A DNA stretch of 47,034 nucleotides, taken from assembly GCA_964418365.1 (NCBI GenBank), contig CAYQLM010000013.1, forward strand, positions 1-47,034, in the 5' to 3' direction. Position numbers and translations under genes: made by a program. The stretch comes from JBBDXS01 sp964418365 (lineage in GTDB: Bacteria; Chloroflexota; Dehalococcoidia; DSTF01; RBG-16-68-14). The notes beneath the pieces are model-generated. The model did not search any database. It saw only the letters and a list, made by a program, of their open reading frames with translations, and had not been told where the DNA came from. Shown here in pieces: positions 1 through 8,173 of the stretch. Numbering within the stretch: position 1 is the stretch's first letter; each line of letters opens with the position of its first letter.

Positions 1-838
1 TCTGGAGCGCCTGCACGTAGAGCATGCCGAGCGTGAAGAACCAGATGTTCGCGATCGCGTAGCCGATGTACGTCCCGATCGCTCCCGGCACGGCCCGTCG
101 CGCGAAACGGCTGTAGTCGCCGACGAGCGGCAGCCAGGAGACCGGCAGCGCGACGACGAGGTCGACGCCCTGCCAGAAGTTCGGGAAGCCGCCTGCGCCG
201 TGCCGATGCCAGATCGCGCCCATGTCGTAGGCGTGGAAGAGGTAGAACGTGAGCCAGGCCGAGGCGGCGACGACGATCCACATGCCGAACTTCTGCATCC
301 ACTCGCGCACGACGACGATCGGGCCGCCGACGGCCATCGCCATGCCGACGAGGCCGAAGAAGACGAGCCAGAGGTAGTAGCCGGAGAAGCCCAGGTAGTG
401 GTCGCTGAGCGCGCGCGCGGCCTGCGCCATGATGATGATCTCGAGCGCGGTCCAGCCCACGAGCTGCAGGATGTTGAACGCCGATGCGACATACGAGCCG
501 CGAATGCCCAGCGACGGCCGCAGCGTGACCATGGTGGGAACGCCGGCGTCGCTCGCGGCGATGCCTGCGAGCGAGAGGAGCACGGTGCCAAGGAGCGTCC
601 CGACGACGATCGCGAGCAGCGCGGCCTGCGTGCCCAGGCCGGGCACGAGCAGGGCACCCGCGACCATGACGAGGAGGCTGACGGCGAGATCGCCCCAGAG
701 CACGCCGAGGTCGAAGGGCCGCAGACGCCGGTGATCGAGCGGGACGGGCCGGATACCCCAGTCCTCGGGCAGGCGAAGGGCGAGCGACGGGGTCGCGGGT
801 CGGGGGTCGCGGGTCGAGGAGTTCGAACGGAGCGTCAT
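1..838 (-). CDS. cytX: NCS1-family permease, probable hydroxymethylpyrimidine transporter (CytX-like), 3' end outside window
   Basis: About 279 N-terminal residues are visible and the frame is open to the window edge. The sequence is strongly hydrophobic with several membrane segments and the pattern DLGVLWGDLAVSLLVMVAGA, typical of nucleobase:cation symporter-1 (cytosine/purine permease) proteins. It starts at an ATG that overlaps the thiD stop as ATGA, so it is probably translationally coupled to thiD. Both genes lie downstream of a TPP riboswitch, which favours the CytX branch (import of the thiamine pyrimidine HMP) over a cytosine permease; this part is inference from context. The first 20 residues are low complexity (STRDPRPATP), encoded by a short repeat of gggtcgcgggtcg, so translation could begin slightly downstream. 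Confidence 0.75.
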   Translation of the reverse strand, partial: MTLRSNSSTRDPRPATPSLALRLPEDWGIRPVPLDHRRLRPFDLGVLWGDLAVSLLVMVAGALLVPGLGTQAALLAIVVGTLLGTVLLSLAGIAASDAGVPTMVTLRPSLGIRGSYVASAFNILQLVGWTALEIIIMAQAARALSDHYLGFSGYYLWLVFFGLVGMAMAVGGPIVVVREWMQKFGMWIVVAASAWLTFYLFHAYDMGAIWHRHGAGGFPNFWQGVDLVVALPVSWLPLVGDYSRFARRAVPGAIGTYIGYAIANIWFFTLGMLYVQALQ

Positions 839-1671
839 GATGTGCGCCTCCGGGGTGGGCCGTAGAAGCGGAAGAAGTGGTGCACGGGGCCGTGGCCGTG
901 GCCGATTGGGTAGGCCATCTGGAGCGCTTTCGCCACGTACGCCTTCGCCATCGCGACGGAGCTGCGCAGGCTCTCGCCGCGCGCGAGGCCAGCCGCGATC
1001 GCCGACGCGAACGTGCAGCCGGTGCCGTGGGTGCTCGTCGTCTCGACGCGGGAGGCCGTGTACTCGTGGAACTCCTGGCCGTCGTAGAGCAGGTCGGTCA
1101 CCGTGCCGGTTCGACCCGCCGAGACGGGCACGTGCCCGCCCTTCATGACGACTGCCTGCGCGCCCAGCGCGACGAGCTCCTGCGCGCCCGCGCGGATGTC
1201 GTCCCAGCTCACGAGCGGGTGGCCGAGCAGGACTTCGGCTTCCGGGAGGTTCGGCGTGAGGACGGTCGCGAGCGGGAGGAGTTGCTCGCGCAATGCCTCG
1301 ACGGCATCCTCGCGCAGGAGGCGGTCGCCGCTCTTGGCCACCATGACGGGATCGACGACGAGCGGGCTGAGCGCATGCTCGCGCACCTTGGCCGCGACGG
1401 CCTCGATGATGGCGGCGTTCGACAGCATGCCAGTCTTCACGGCGTCGGGGCGGATGTCGCACACGACGGCGTCGATCTGCGCGGCGACGAGCGCCGGCGG
1501 CAGCTCGAACACCTCGGTGACGCGCTCGGTGTTCTGGGCGGTGATGGCCGTGATGGCCGATGTGCCGTAGACGCCGAGCGCGGCGAAGGTCTTGAGATCG
1601 GCCTGAATGCCCGCGCCGGCGCTGGAGTCGGAGCCGGCGATTGTTAAGGCGGCGGGGACGTGGCCGGTCAT
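835..1671 (-). CDS. thiD: Hydroxymethylpyrimidine/phosphomethylpyrimidine kinase
   Basis: This 278-residue protein has the ThiD/ribokinase-like signature: the N-terminal substrate loop TIAGSDSSAGAGIQADLKTF, the central VVDPVMVAKSGDRLL segment and the C-terminal anion-hole/catalytic stretch THGTGCTFASAIAAG. ThiD phosphorylates HMP and then HMP-phosphate to HMP-diphosphate for thiamine synthesis in the cytoplasm. Length and domain order are normal for the family. The ATG is preceded by GAGGGAAG about 6 nt upstream. The TPP riboswitch upstream and the overlapping permease downstream form a salvage operon: import HMP, then phosphorylate it. Confidence 0.95.
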   Translation of the reverse strand: MTGHVPAALTIAGSDSSAGAGIQADLKTFAALGVYGTSAITAITAQNTERVTEVFELPPALVAAQIDAVVCDIRPDAVKTGMLSNAAIIEAVAAKVREHALSPLVVDPVMVAKSGDRLLREDAVEALREQLLPLATVLTPNLPEAEVLLGHPLVSWDDIRAGAQELVALGAQAVVMKGGHVPVSAGRTGTVTDLLYDGQEFHEYTASRVETTSTHGTGCTFASAIAAGLARGESLRSSVAMAKAYVAKALQMAYPIGHGHGPVHHFFRFYGPPRRRTS

Positions 1672-1737
1672 CGAGCTTCCCTCGCCATGCGAAGAGGACC
1701 CGAAATAAGGAATGCCGCCGGGGTGCCGGCGGCGTCA

Positions 1738-1838
1738 GGTTCGGATGATCCCTTCGCTGGCATTACCCAGATCAGGTGTTGCGGTCGCCCCGATGTCGGT
1801 CGGGGCCTCTCAGCCGGGCCGTGTTCCCAGCTCCCGCG
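1738..1838 (-). promoter_or_regulatory. TPP riboswitch (THI element)
   Basis: On the minus strand the conserved aptamer blocks are present in order: GGCTGAGAG, then CTGATCTGGGTAATGCCAGC followed by GAAGGGATCA, which match the THI-box consensus. The element lies between a promoter (1857-1886) and thiD. Immediately 3' of it, 1714-1733 folds as GCCGCCGG-CACC-CCGGCGGC followed by a short AT-rich stretch, the likely expression platform. The U-tract is weak, so control could be transcriptional or translational. Confidence 0.93.
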
Positions 1839-1856
1839 TTATTCGGCTATCGATCT

Positions 1857-1886
1857 ACTGTAGGCGCGCGGCGGAAGCGAAGTCAA
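1857..1886 (-). promoter_or_regulatory. Promoter of the thiD-cytX operon
   Basis: On the minus strand TTGACT (1886-1881) and TACAGT (1862-1857) are separated by 18 bp. Predicted transcription start is about 10 nt before the riboswitch aptamer, which is the expected geometry. Confidence 0.6.
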
Positions 1887-1919
1887 GAGCGGCTCTCAGT
1901 CGATAGCGGGTCAGTTTGA

Positions 1920-2240
1920 TTAGAAGGCCCTGCTCTGACGGCGTTTCCAATCGGGGTGCTTGCCGATGTACTCGACATAGACGATAAACTCGGCTTCATC
2001 GACCGAGTAGATCATGCGCTCGCTCTTACTAATGTCGTACTGGTAGTTCCCTTTGTACTCGCCCTTGAGTTCCTTCAATTTTCCAGGTATCCGAAGCTTA
2101 GGAGTGTGCTGGAGATGATCCCGCCACAGCGCAGTAACTTTCTCTTGGGCCGATTTGGATAAAGAAGCGAGGCCTGTCCAGGCCTCGTCTTCGACTTCTA
2201 CCTTGTACTTGCCCTTAGGGGTCGGCTGGCTCCCAGGCAC
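1920..2240 (-). CDS. RelE/ParE-superfamily toxin candidate
   Basis: This 106-residue basic protein has the look of a RelE/ParE mRNA interferase: an N-terminal helical part (SLSKSAQEKVTALWRDHL), then KLKELKGEYKGNYQYDISKSERMIY and a C-terminal strand pattern FIVYVEYIGKHPDWKRR. It starts at a GTG inside the upstream gene and overlaps it by 26 nt, the usual tight coupling of toxin-antitoxin pairs. Gene order is partner first, toxin second. Codon use is more AT-rich than the neighbouring genes, suggesting horizontal transfer. I did not identify the exact subfamily; a chromosomally fixed or inactive copy is possible. Confidence 0.6.
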   Translation of the reverse strand: MPGSQPTPKGKYKVEVEDEAWTGLASLSKSAQEKVTALWRDHLQHTPKLRIPGKLKELKGEYKGNYQYDISKSERMIYSVDEAEFIVYVEYIGKHPDWKRRQSRAF

Positions 2241-2523
2241 GATAGCTCTTCTTGCTTCTCGGCGTCTTCAGCTTCTTAGCGAGATCCGGATTGGCGTCAA
2301 CTTCGGCAGTCGCCTGCCAATCTTCTAAGGTTCTCCGTAAGGCTTCGCCGTTCTTTCGGTGGATCAAAGCTTCCGACAGAGCCGCATGCAAGTCTACCAC
2401 AAAGAGCCGGAAGTGCAGAGCGCTCAAGCACTCGATCCAACGCAACTCCTCAGATAGTTCTTCGGAAGTGAAGAACTTCTGCGCGCTTCGTTGGAGCGTT
2501 GGAGAAGCTACTGCCATTACCAC
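2215..2523 (-). CDS. Probable antitoxin partner, unrecognised family
   Basis: A 102-residue acidic/helical protein encoded directly upstream of, and overlapping, the RelE/ParE-like gene. No clear helix-turn-helix or MazE/PHD motif is visible. The C-terminus (KKLKTPRSKKSYRAWEPADP) is basic then acidic and could wrap a toxin. The GTG start at 2523 has AGGA eight nt upstream; an ATG at 2517 is the alternative. The role is assigned from position and overlap only. Confidence 0.5.
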   Translation of the reverse strand: MVMAVASPTLQRSAQKFFTSEELSEELRWIECLSALHFRLFVVDLHAALSEALIHRKNGEALRRTLEDWQATAEVDANPDLAKKLKTPRSKKSYRAWEPADP

Positions 2524-2595
2524 GGTCTATTTCCTGCTGTGATTATCGGCGGGGTTTGCAGCGTTCTATCCCTCAGACCCTCACGCGCACGTGAA

Positions 2596-2631
2596 GTTTC
2601 CTGTACGCTGTGTACACAGCGTACAGGAAAC
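2596..2631. repeat. 36-bp perfect palindrome, candidate operator
   Basis: The two 18-bp halves, gtttcctgtacgctgtgt and acacagcgtacaggaaac, are exact reverse complements with no loop. Each half contains GTAC, and a further GTAC sits at the dyad. It lies 73 bp upstream of the toxin-antitoxin-like operon and covers the -10 region and part of the spacer of its candidate promoter, the position expected for an autoregulatory operator. There is no U-run, so it is not a convincing terminator. Confidence 0.7.
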
Positions 2632-2646
2632 CTATTTTCCCGTCAA
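2618..2646 (-). promoter_or_regulatory. Candidate promoter of the toxin-antitoxin-like operon
   Basis: On the minus strand TTGACG (2646-2641) is followed after 17 bp by TACGCT (2623-2618). The -10 lies inside the 36-bp palindrome. The -10 is only a partial match to TATAAT. Confidence 0.4.
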
Positions 2647-2680
2647 ACCTTGACGTGTCACCCTCTGCACGGCCATACTA

Positions 2681-2887
2681 CCGACCTGCGGCTCAGAATG
2701 ACGTAAAGGGGGGACGCCCAGATTCCTCGCTCACGCCCGCCTTTGGCGGGCTTACCGCTCGGAATGGCAGGAGGATGGGGCCCGTTACTGCGTGTTCGCT
2801 GTCGCAGGAGGGGGTTGGCACCGACCTTCGGCTCAGAATGACAGTGGCTGGTTACTGCGTGTTGGCGGTCGCGAGGAGCGGGTTGGG
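2681..2887. repeat. Dispersed repeats and a duplicated 3' gene end
   Basis: Two copies of a 22-bp element (2681-2702 and 2821-2842, one mismatch, ending GCTCAGAATGAC) flank a hairpin with arms GCCCGCC/GGCGGGC near 2735-2751. In addition, 2784-2820 is a diverged copy of 2851-2887, the last codons and stop of the large membrane protein gene (both read LLATANTQ-stop or a close variant on the minus strand). The same GCTCAGAATGACA motif occurs inside the dnaE2-like gene at 45304-45317, so this is a dispersed family. The region from 2524 to 2851 holds no other gene that I can support. Confidence 0.65.
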
Positions 2888-5800
2888 CAGCACTTCGTAG
2901 ACCTGCGTCTGGCCGTACTCGAACACCTTCTGCAGCATGCCGCCGAGGCCGTCCTGGATGTTCGTCAGCCCCTGCCCGGGGTAGTAGAGTTGCTCGACCT
3001 CGCCCAAGATGACGTACTTGACGTTGTACTTATCGAGGATGAGCTGCGCCTGAGCCGGATCGCTGTCCGTGTAGAAGTTGTCGACGTCCGCCTGGCGTTC
3101 CTTGATCAGCTGACTGAGCTGCGCCATGACGCCGCGTTGCTGGGACTGATGGAAGTCCCAGCCGAGGACGGCGGGCAGGCCAGTGTTGATGCTCATGCGG
3201 CCGCCCCAGCGGTACTGAGGCGTTACGGCCTCAATGATCGTCGGGGAGCCCTGGACGTTGTGGCGCAGCCACTGGATCGCCGCGTAGTCATCGACGATGT
3301 TGATCTGGCCGCCCTGGTCGCCGTAGATGGCCCCGTTCATGTAGGCGAGGCCGTTGTTCGTACGCGGCTGGATCGCCGTCTGGTTGTCGAACCGGTCGCG
3401 GACGCGGGCGGGCGTTGCGAACAGCGGATAGATGACAGCAGCCGCGACGAAGCCGACGACACACACGGCAAAGGCGGGCCGGAGCACGCGGGCGGGCTGG
3501 ATGCCCTTCCGGGGAACGGAGACCTTCAGGGGGAACTCCGGCCGGATGACGTCGAAGATGTACCAGGCGCCGAACGCGGCGACGGCAGCGAACAGGATCC
3601 AGACGTGGATGTAGAACTTGAACACCGTGTTCATGCGCTGGATGTCGCCGTCGAGGGCCACCATCTCGACGCCGGCGCTGAGGAACAGCCCGAGGCCGAG
3701 CATCGAGAGCACGAAGAGGCGGATCGCGCCGTCGCTGCGGCCGCGCTTCAGCGTCGCGAAGCCGAGCAGCAGCACGAGCGTGATGCCCAGCAGCGCGAAG
3801 CCGACGACGGGCGTGGTGTGGTGCGCGCCCTGGGGGTCGATGGAGTAGACGGGCGATGCGCCTGGCATCGGCGCCAGAATGCCTCCGATAGTGTCCTTCA
3901 GGAAGAGGCTGGCGGACAGGCCGTGCATCGAGAAGGGCAGCGGCGAGTGCGAGATGAACCAGCTCGCCGTACCGGCACCTATCGCGCCAACAAGCAGCAG
4001 GGCGCCGTACGTTGCGCTCACATTGCGCAGGGCGCGGATGGGCGAGACGCGACGCCAGTTGCGCCAGATGAGGAACGAAACATAGCCGATGATGATGAAG
4101 AGGAAGACGCCGAAGTGGCCCAGATACTGGTGGAACGGCGTCGTCTCGCGCTGGTCCATCACGTGGAAGCCCGTGGCCGGGAGCTGGTAGTGGGCCTGGA
4201 ACGGGTAAAACAGCAGCACCGTGAGACCAAGCAGCACGGCCGTCTTCAGCGCGGCGCGGCCGGCCACCGGCCAGTCGAAAAGGCCAGCGCGCGCCCGCTC
4301 CGCGATGAAGAGCGACGCGATCGCCATGATCAGGAACGGCGGGTAGTCCCAGGAGTTGATCCAGCGCAACGCGCCTACCAGCAGCGCCAGCACGAAGACC
4401 ATCCCCCAGCTCGCCCAGGCGCGATAGCGGTCGCTCTCGCGCATCAGGCGCCCCGCGTTGAGGACGAGCGCGATGCCTACGGCAAGCGACGTGATGGCGA
4501 AGGGGATCGCCATCAGGTGCGCATGCAGGTCGGCGAAGAGGAAGGTGAAGTAGGGGAACTCGGTGATGCTAATGTTCGGGGGCATCATCCGGCTCGGCGC
4601 CCAGTACCAGTCGGTGGGCAGATTGAGGTGCTTGCCGCCGAACACGATCGCCTCGATGCCGCCCATCGCGCCGACGAGGCCGCTGATGCCGGGCACCTGG
4701 TGTCCGTTAATCTGCGGGTTGGCGTGCCAGGGCGAAATCTTCGCCAGGTTGTCGACGAGCTCCTTCGCGCCGCCCAGGTTGCCGACGACGAGGATCAGGA
4801 AGACCGTGGCGAGGCCGGCGAGGACGGGCCCCGTCGGGCCGATGCGGCCGCCGCGCGGGCGGCGCTTCGCGAAGCGACGGGTCGCCTCGGCCAGGTTGAA
4901 GCCGAGCGAATAGGCAGCGCCGACAGCGAGCGAGAAGAACAGCGGCACGACCAGGTTGTAGGAGACTTCGGGAAGGATGCCCGTGAACTTCGTCAGCGTC
5001 GCCGCCAGCCACTGACCGAAGTAGTAGTAGTTCAGGTAGCCGCCCGCGAACCACGGGTCGTACGGCGGGTCCGACGTGCTCCGCGTGACGGCGTTGAAGT
5101 ACGCGAAGTCCATCGGCTTCTCGCCGCCGCGGGCGATCTGCCAGAGGTCCGGGTCGTTGATGCGGATGATGTAGAGCACCAGGAAGGCGCCTAAGAACAG
5201 CGATTCCCAGAGGATGATCGAGCGCCAGTGGTTGCGGAAGAAGGCCTTCAGGTCGACTCGGGTCAGATAGGCGACGATGCCTCCCGCGAGCAGCATCACG
5301 AGCAGCACGACGCTGATCGTCCCGCGCGTGAAGTCCACGAGCTTGAGCGACGCGCCCAGCCAGACCAGGTAGCCCAGCAGCAGGAAGCCCAGCGGCTTGG
5401 CGAGCAGGTAGCCACGGTCGGGCAGCGCCCGGAACAGGAGCAGCGTTATCGGCAGCACCGAGAACGAGATCACCTCGATGACGAAGAGCCACGTCCAGAG
5501 CGGAATCCGGTTCGGAATGCTGTGGTCACTGAAGATGCTGGTGAACGTGCCGTCCTCTTGCGCTTGCGTCAGGTCGTCGGGCGCGAGGAGCAAGCCGTTC
5601 TTCGCCGCCTGCTTCGGCGTCAGGCCGAGGCCGGGCGTAAACGATTCGGCGCCAAGCACCGCGACCGCCCGGTCGTGGCTGTAGGCGGAGGTCTTCTGGA
5701 ACACGTCGACAGGCGGGTGGTCGTAGACGTTCCACGCCTCTTCCGCGCCCCGGTCGGGGATGGTGATGCCCAGCACCGACGGGTAAGAGGTGAACTCGGC

Positions 5801-7666
5801 GATCTGCTTGAAGCCGAGCGAGCCGTTGAAGAGGTCCTCGTAGTACTTCGTCGTGATCGGATAGTTCGCGGGCGCGCGCGGGATCGTCTTGACGAGACGG
5901 TCGCTGCTGGTCGTGATGTAATCGACCTGGTCGAGGTTGCTGATGAGCTCGTTGACCTTCGTCTCGTTGTCCGGGTCGTAGTTGTTCATCGTGACGAAGT
6001 TGTAGCGGCTGGCATCGCCGATGCCCGCGAGCGAGAACGGAACCGAGTCGTCCCAGTGCTCGATGGCGATCGTGGCGCCGCTGGGGACGTTCGCGAACAT
6101 CCAGGCGGACGCCTCGATGCGGGTCACGGGCTTCGAGTAGATGTGGAAGTAGGCGAGGCCCCAGAGGACGGTGACCACTGGTATCGCGACGGCGGCGGTC
6201 CGCATCGCGGCGGGCACGACGCCCGGCCCGAGCTTGACTCGACGTCGTACGGCAGACGGAAGCTCCGCGTTGGCGGCCCAGGACCAGGCCGCCATGAGCA
6301 GGGCCGCGGCGAAGATGATGAGAGCGGGATAGAGCGGCAGGAAGTAGCGTAAGTAGAGCGTGAACTGACCGCCCATGTAGAAGAAGTAGCCGGCCACCCA
6401 GGCGAGCGGCACCAGTAAGACGAGCTCGCGCTTTCGCCAGCAGAGCCAGGCGACGTACAAGAACCCGAGCCAGGCCGTGACACCGAGCGCGGGGCCCATG
6501 CCCCAGACGATCATTTGCTGCAGCGGCCAGACCCAGTGAGTGCGGCCGATCCACTGCACGTTGGGCGGCCAGGAGCCGCCATCGAGCAGGTTCTGCTGAT
6601 TGATCTGATTGTCCACCCACTGCGGATTGAGATCGAGGACGCGGCCGGCAAGCTGCGTGACGCCCGTGCACTTGTGCGGTTGGCAGTGGAAATCGTCGCG
6701 CCAGAGGGCCAAGTCGCTTACCCCGGGCGCCTGGAATGCGTAGGGCTGCGCGATCCGGAAGACGATGAACGCCAGCGCGATCGCGGCCAGCGCGCCCCGG
6801 CCGGCGTGGCCGAGCGTCCGGTCGCGCGGGAGGTGGAGGGAGACCGTCTCGCCCTTCCACAGACGCCGTGCTTGCAGCTCGACCGCGGGCCAGGCACGCA
6901 CGAGCGCAGCCAGGCCGACGACGGGCATGAGGGAGACCGCCGTCAGCTTCGACGCGACGGCGAGGCCGACCATGAGGCCGGCCAGGGCGTAGTCGCGCCT
7001 GCGGCCGTCCTGAACGATGCGTATCGAGTAGTAGATCGCCGCGATCGCGAAGAAGGTCATGAACGAATCGACGACGTAGAAGTGCGCGTGCTGAATCGGC
7101 AGCGGCGAGAAGGCGTAGAGAAGCCCGGCTAACAAGCCCGCTCGGGCCCCGAAGAGGCGGCGCGCCGCCAGGAAGATGAAGACGACGGTGCCGATATCGA
7201 AGAGGGAGCTTAACCCTCTTCCGACCACTGCGATGCCATCGTAGTTGTTGTGGTTACCGACGAACGGCAGCGGGCCGGTCAGGTTGGTGGCGACCTTCCC
7301 CAGAAAGAGCGGGAGCGTGCCGTAGACGAAGCTGTTTGCGTTCGGGACGTTGTACGGGTTCAGGGTGGACTTGCTGGTATTGAAGTAGGCCGCGATGCTG
7401 CCCGGCACCTTCGTGTCGTTTGTGACGCTGGTCAGGAAGCGCTCGTCGGGGTGGAGGTGATGGCTCGAGTCCCAGTTGAGCGCCGTTAGTCGGAGCAGCC
7501 CGGCAAAGATGACGATGACGGCCAGGGCGACGCCAATGAGAAAACGCTCGGAGACGAGAGTCTCGCGGGCGGGCAGGGTAATGGTCAGGTTGCCGAAGGG
7601 AGATCGACCCACGGGCTCGGCGGAGCCGGCTGAACGGTCGACGAGGCGCTGCGTATCTTCGCTCAT
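2852..7666 (-). CDS. Giant polytopic membrane glycosyltransferase: ArnT/PMT-like domain fused to DUF2298 (Chlor_Arch_YYY)
   Basis: A 1604-residue membrane protein with dozens of hydrophobic segments. The N-terminal half is GT-C-like: after the first membrane helix comes LNWDSSHHLHPDERFL (residues about 63-78), the acidic luminal loop typical of dolichyl/undecaprenyl-phosphate-sugar-dependent transferases. From about residue 740 a second polytopic module begins, containing PPYDPWFAGGYLNYYYFGQW, WYWAPSRMMP and ITEFPYFTFLFADLHAH, which I recognise as DUF2298/Chlor_Arch_YYY, a family named for its presence in Chloroflexi and archaea. The C-terminus has a soluble stretch (EAVTPQYRWGGRMSINTGLP). 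Substrate is unknown; transfer of lipid-linked sugar outside the membrane is inferred. A TAGAAT -10-like element lies at 7688-7693, giving a short leader without an obvious Shine-Dalgarno site. Confidence 0.85.
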   Translation of the reverse strand: MSEDTQRLVDRSAGSAEPVGRSPFGNLTITLPARETLVSERFLIGVALAVIVIFAGLLRLTALNWDSSHHLHPDERFLTSVTNDTKVPGSIAAYFNTSKSTLNPYNVPNANSFVYGTLPLFLGKVATNLTGPLPFVGNHNNYDGIAVVGRGLSSLFDIGTVVFIFLAARRLFGARAGLLAGLLYAFSPLPIQHAHFYVVDSFMTFFAIAAIYYSIRIVQDGRRRDYALAGLMVGLAVASKLTAVSLMPVVGLAALVRAWPAVELQARRLWKGETVSLHLPRDRTLGHAGRGALAAIALAFIVFRIAQPYAFQAPGVSDLALWRDDFHCQPHKCTGVTQLAGRVLDLNPQWVDNQINQQNLLDGGSWPPNVQWIGRTHWVWPLQQMIVWGMGPALGVTAWLGFLYVAWLCWRKRELVLLVPLAWVAGYFFYMGGQFTLYLRYFLPLYPALIIFAAALLMAAWSWAANAELPSAVRRRVKLGPGVVPAAMRTAAVAIPVVTVLWGLAYFHIYSKPVTRIEASAWMFANVPSGATIAIEHWDDSVPFSLAGIGDASRYNFVTMNNYDPDNETKVNELISNLDQVDYITTSSDRLVKTIPRAPANYPITTKYYEDLFNGSLGFKQIAEFTSYPSVLGITIPDRGAEEAWNVYDHPPVDVFQKTSAYSHDRAVAVLGAESFTPGLGLTPKQAAKNGLLLAPDDLTQAQEDGTFTSIFSDHSIPNRIPLWTWLFVIEVISFSVLPITLLLFRALPDRGYLLAKPLGFLLLGYLVWLGASLKLVDFTRGTISVVLLVMLLAGGIVAYLTRVDLKAFFRNHWRSIILWESLFLGAFLVLYIIRINDPDLWQIARGGEKPMDFAYFNAVTRSTSDPPYDPWFAGGYLNYYYFGQWLAATLTKFTGILPEVSYNLVVPLFFSLAVGAAYSLGFNLAEATRRFAKRRPRGGRIGPTGPVLAGLATVFLILVVGNLGGAKELVDNLAKISPWHANPQINGHQVPGISGLVGAMGGIEAIVFGGKHLNLPTDWYWAPSRMMPPNISITEFPYFTFLFADLHAHLMAIPFAITSLAVGIALVLNAGRLMRESDRYRAWASWGMVFVLALLVGALRWINSWDYPPFLIMAIASLFIAERARAGLFDWPVAGRAALKTAVLLGLTVLLFYPFQAHYQLPATGFHVMDQRETTPFHQYLGHFGVFLFIIIGYVSFLIWRNWRRVSPIRALRNVSATYGALLLVGAIGAGTASWFISHSPLPFSMHGLSASLFLKDTIGGILAPMPGASPVYSIDPQGAHHTTPVVGFALLGITLVLLLGFATLKRGRSDGAIRLFVLSMLGLGLFLSAGVEMVALDGDIQRMNTVFKFYIHVWILFAAVAAFGAWYIFDVIRPEFPLKVSVPRKGIQPARVLRPAFAVCVVGFVAAAVIYPLFATPARVRDRFDNQTAIQPRTNNGLAYMNGAIYGDQGGQINIVDDYAAIQWLRHNVQGSPTIIEAVTPQYRWGGRMSINTGLPAVLGWDFHQSQQRGVMAQLSQLIKERQADVDNFYTDSDPAQAQLILDKYNVKYVILGEVEQLYYPGQGLTNIQDGLGGMLQKVFEYGQTQVYEVLPNPLLATANTQ

Positions 7667-7738
7667 GAGCGAGGTGGCGGTTCGACTATTCTAGCACCGC
7701 GCTTCTCGAGGCACCATAACTCGTCGCGAGGGTAATCC

Positions 7739-8173
7739 CTATTCGACGATAATCGTTCCCCTCATCCCGAGCTGCCGGTGGCGGGGAACGGTGCAATAGA
7801 AGGTGAACGAGCCCTTCTCATTCGGAGTGAACACGAGCGTTCCGCCCTTACCGGCGTCCGCCGCGACGAAGACATCGCCCTTGCCCGCCGAAAGCGGGCC
7901 CGAGCTTTCCGATTGGGCCACGCCGGCTTGCATGTCATCGATGTTGAAGTCGTGGAGGATCTCGCCGGTGTTCTGAAAATCAATGCGGACCTGCTCACCT
8001 TCCCTCAGGACGATGCGCGACGGCTGGAAGTTCCACTCCTTGGCGGTCACGGTTAGCGCTCCGTTCTGGGGCATCGCGGGAGTCGGCGTCGGGCCGCTCG
8101 AGCCGCCAGCGCAGGCGGCGAGTACGACGAGGCTAAGGGTGAGCGCGAGATAAGCAGGTCGGCGGCCTACCAT
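7739..8173 (-). CDS. Cupredoxin-domain lipoprotein (blue copper protein)
   Basis: From the ATG at 8173 the protein has 144 residues. It begins with a lipoprotein signal (MVGRRPAYLALTLSLVVLAAC) with lipobox LAAC, then a proline-rich linker and a plastocyanin/azurin-like beta domain. Type-1 copper ligands are visible: His in EILHDFN and Cys, His and Met in FYCTVPRHRQLGM. It is probably an exported, membrane-anchored electron carrier. An in-frame start further upstream exists, but the ATG at 8173 overlaps the gap stop by 7 nt (ATGGTAG) and gives a proper signal peptide, so I prefer it. The coupling to gap implies co-expression. Confidence 0.85.
   Translation of the reverse strand: MVGRRPAYLALTLSLVVLAACAGGSSGPTPTPAMPQNGALTVTAKEWNFQPSRIVLREGEQVRIDFQNTGEILHDFNIDDMQAGVAQSESSGPLSAGKGDVFVAADAGKGGTLVFTPNEKGSFTFYCTVPRHRQLGMRGTIIVE

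Noticed and set aside
2596..2631. Rho-independent terminator
   Set aside because: The palindrome has no loop, no G/C bias in the stem base and no T-run on either side.
3000..6860. Long open frames on the plus strand and in other minus frames across the large membrane protein gene
   Set aside because: They are Arg-, Gly- and Asp-rich, lack family motifs and start signals, and are typical shadows of a high-GC gene whose own frame has clear membrane and catalytic motifs.
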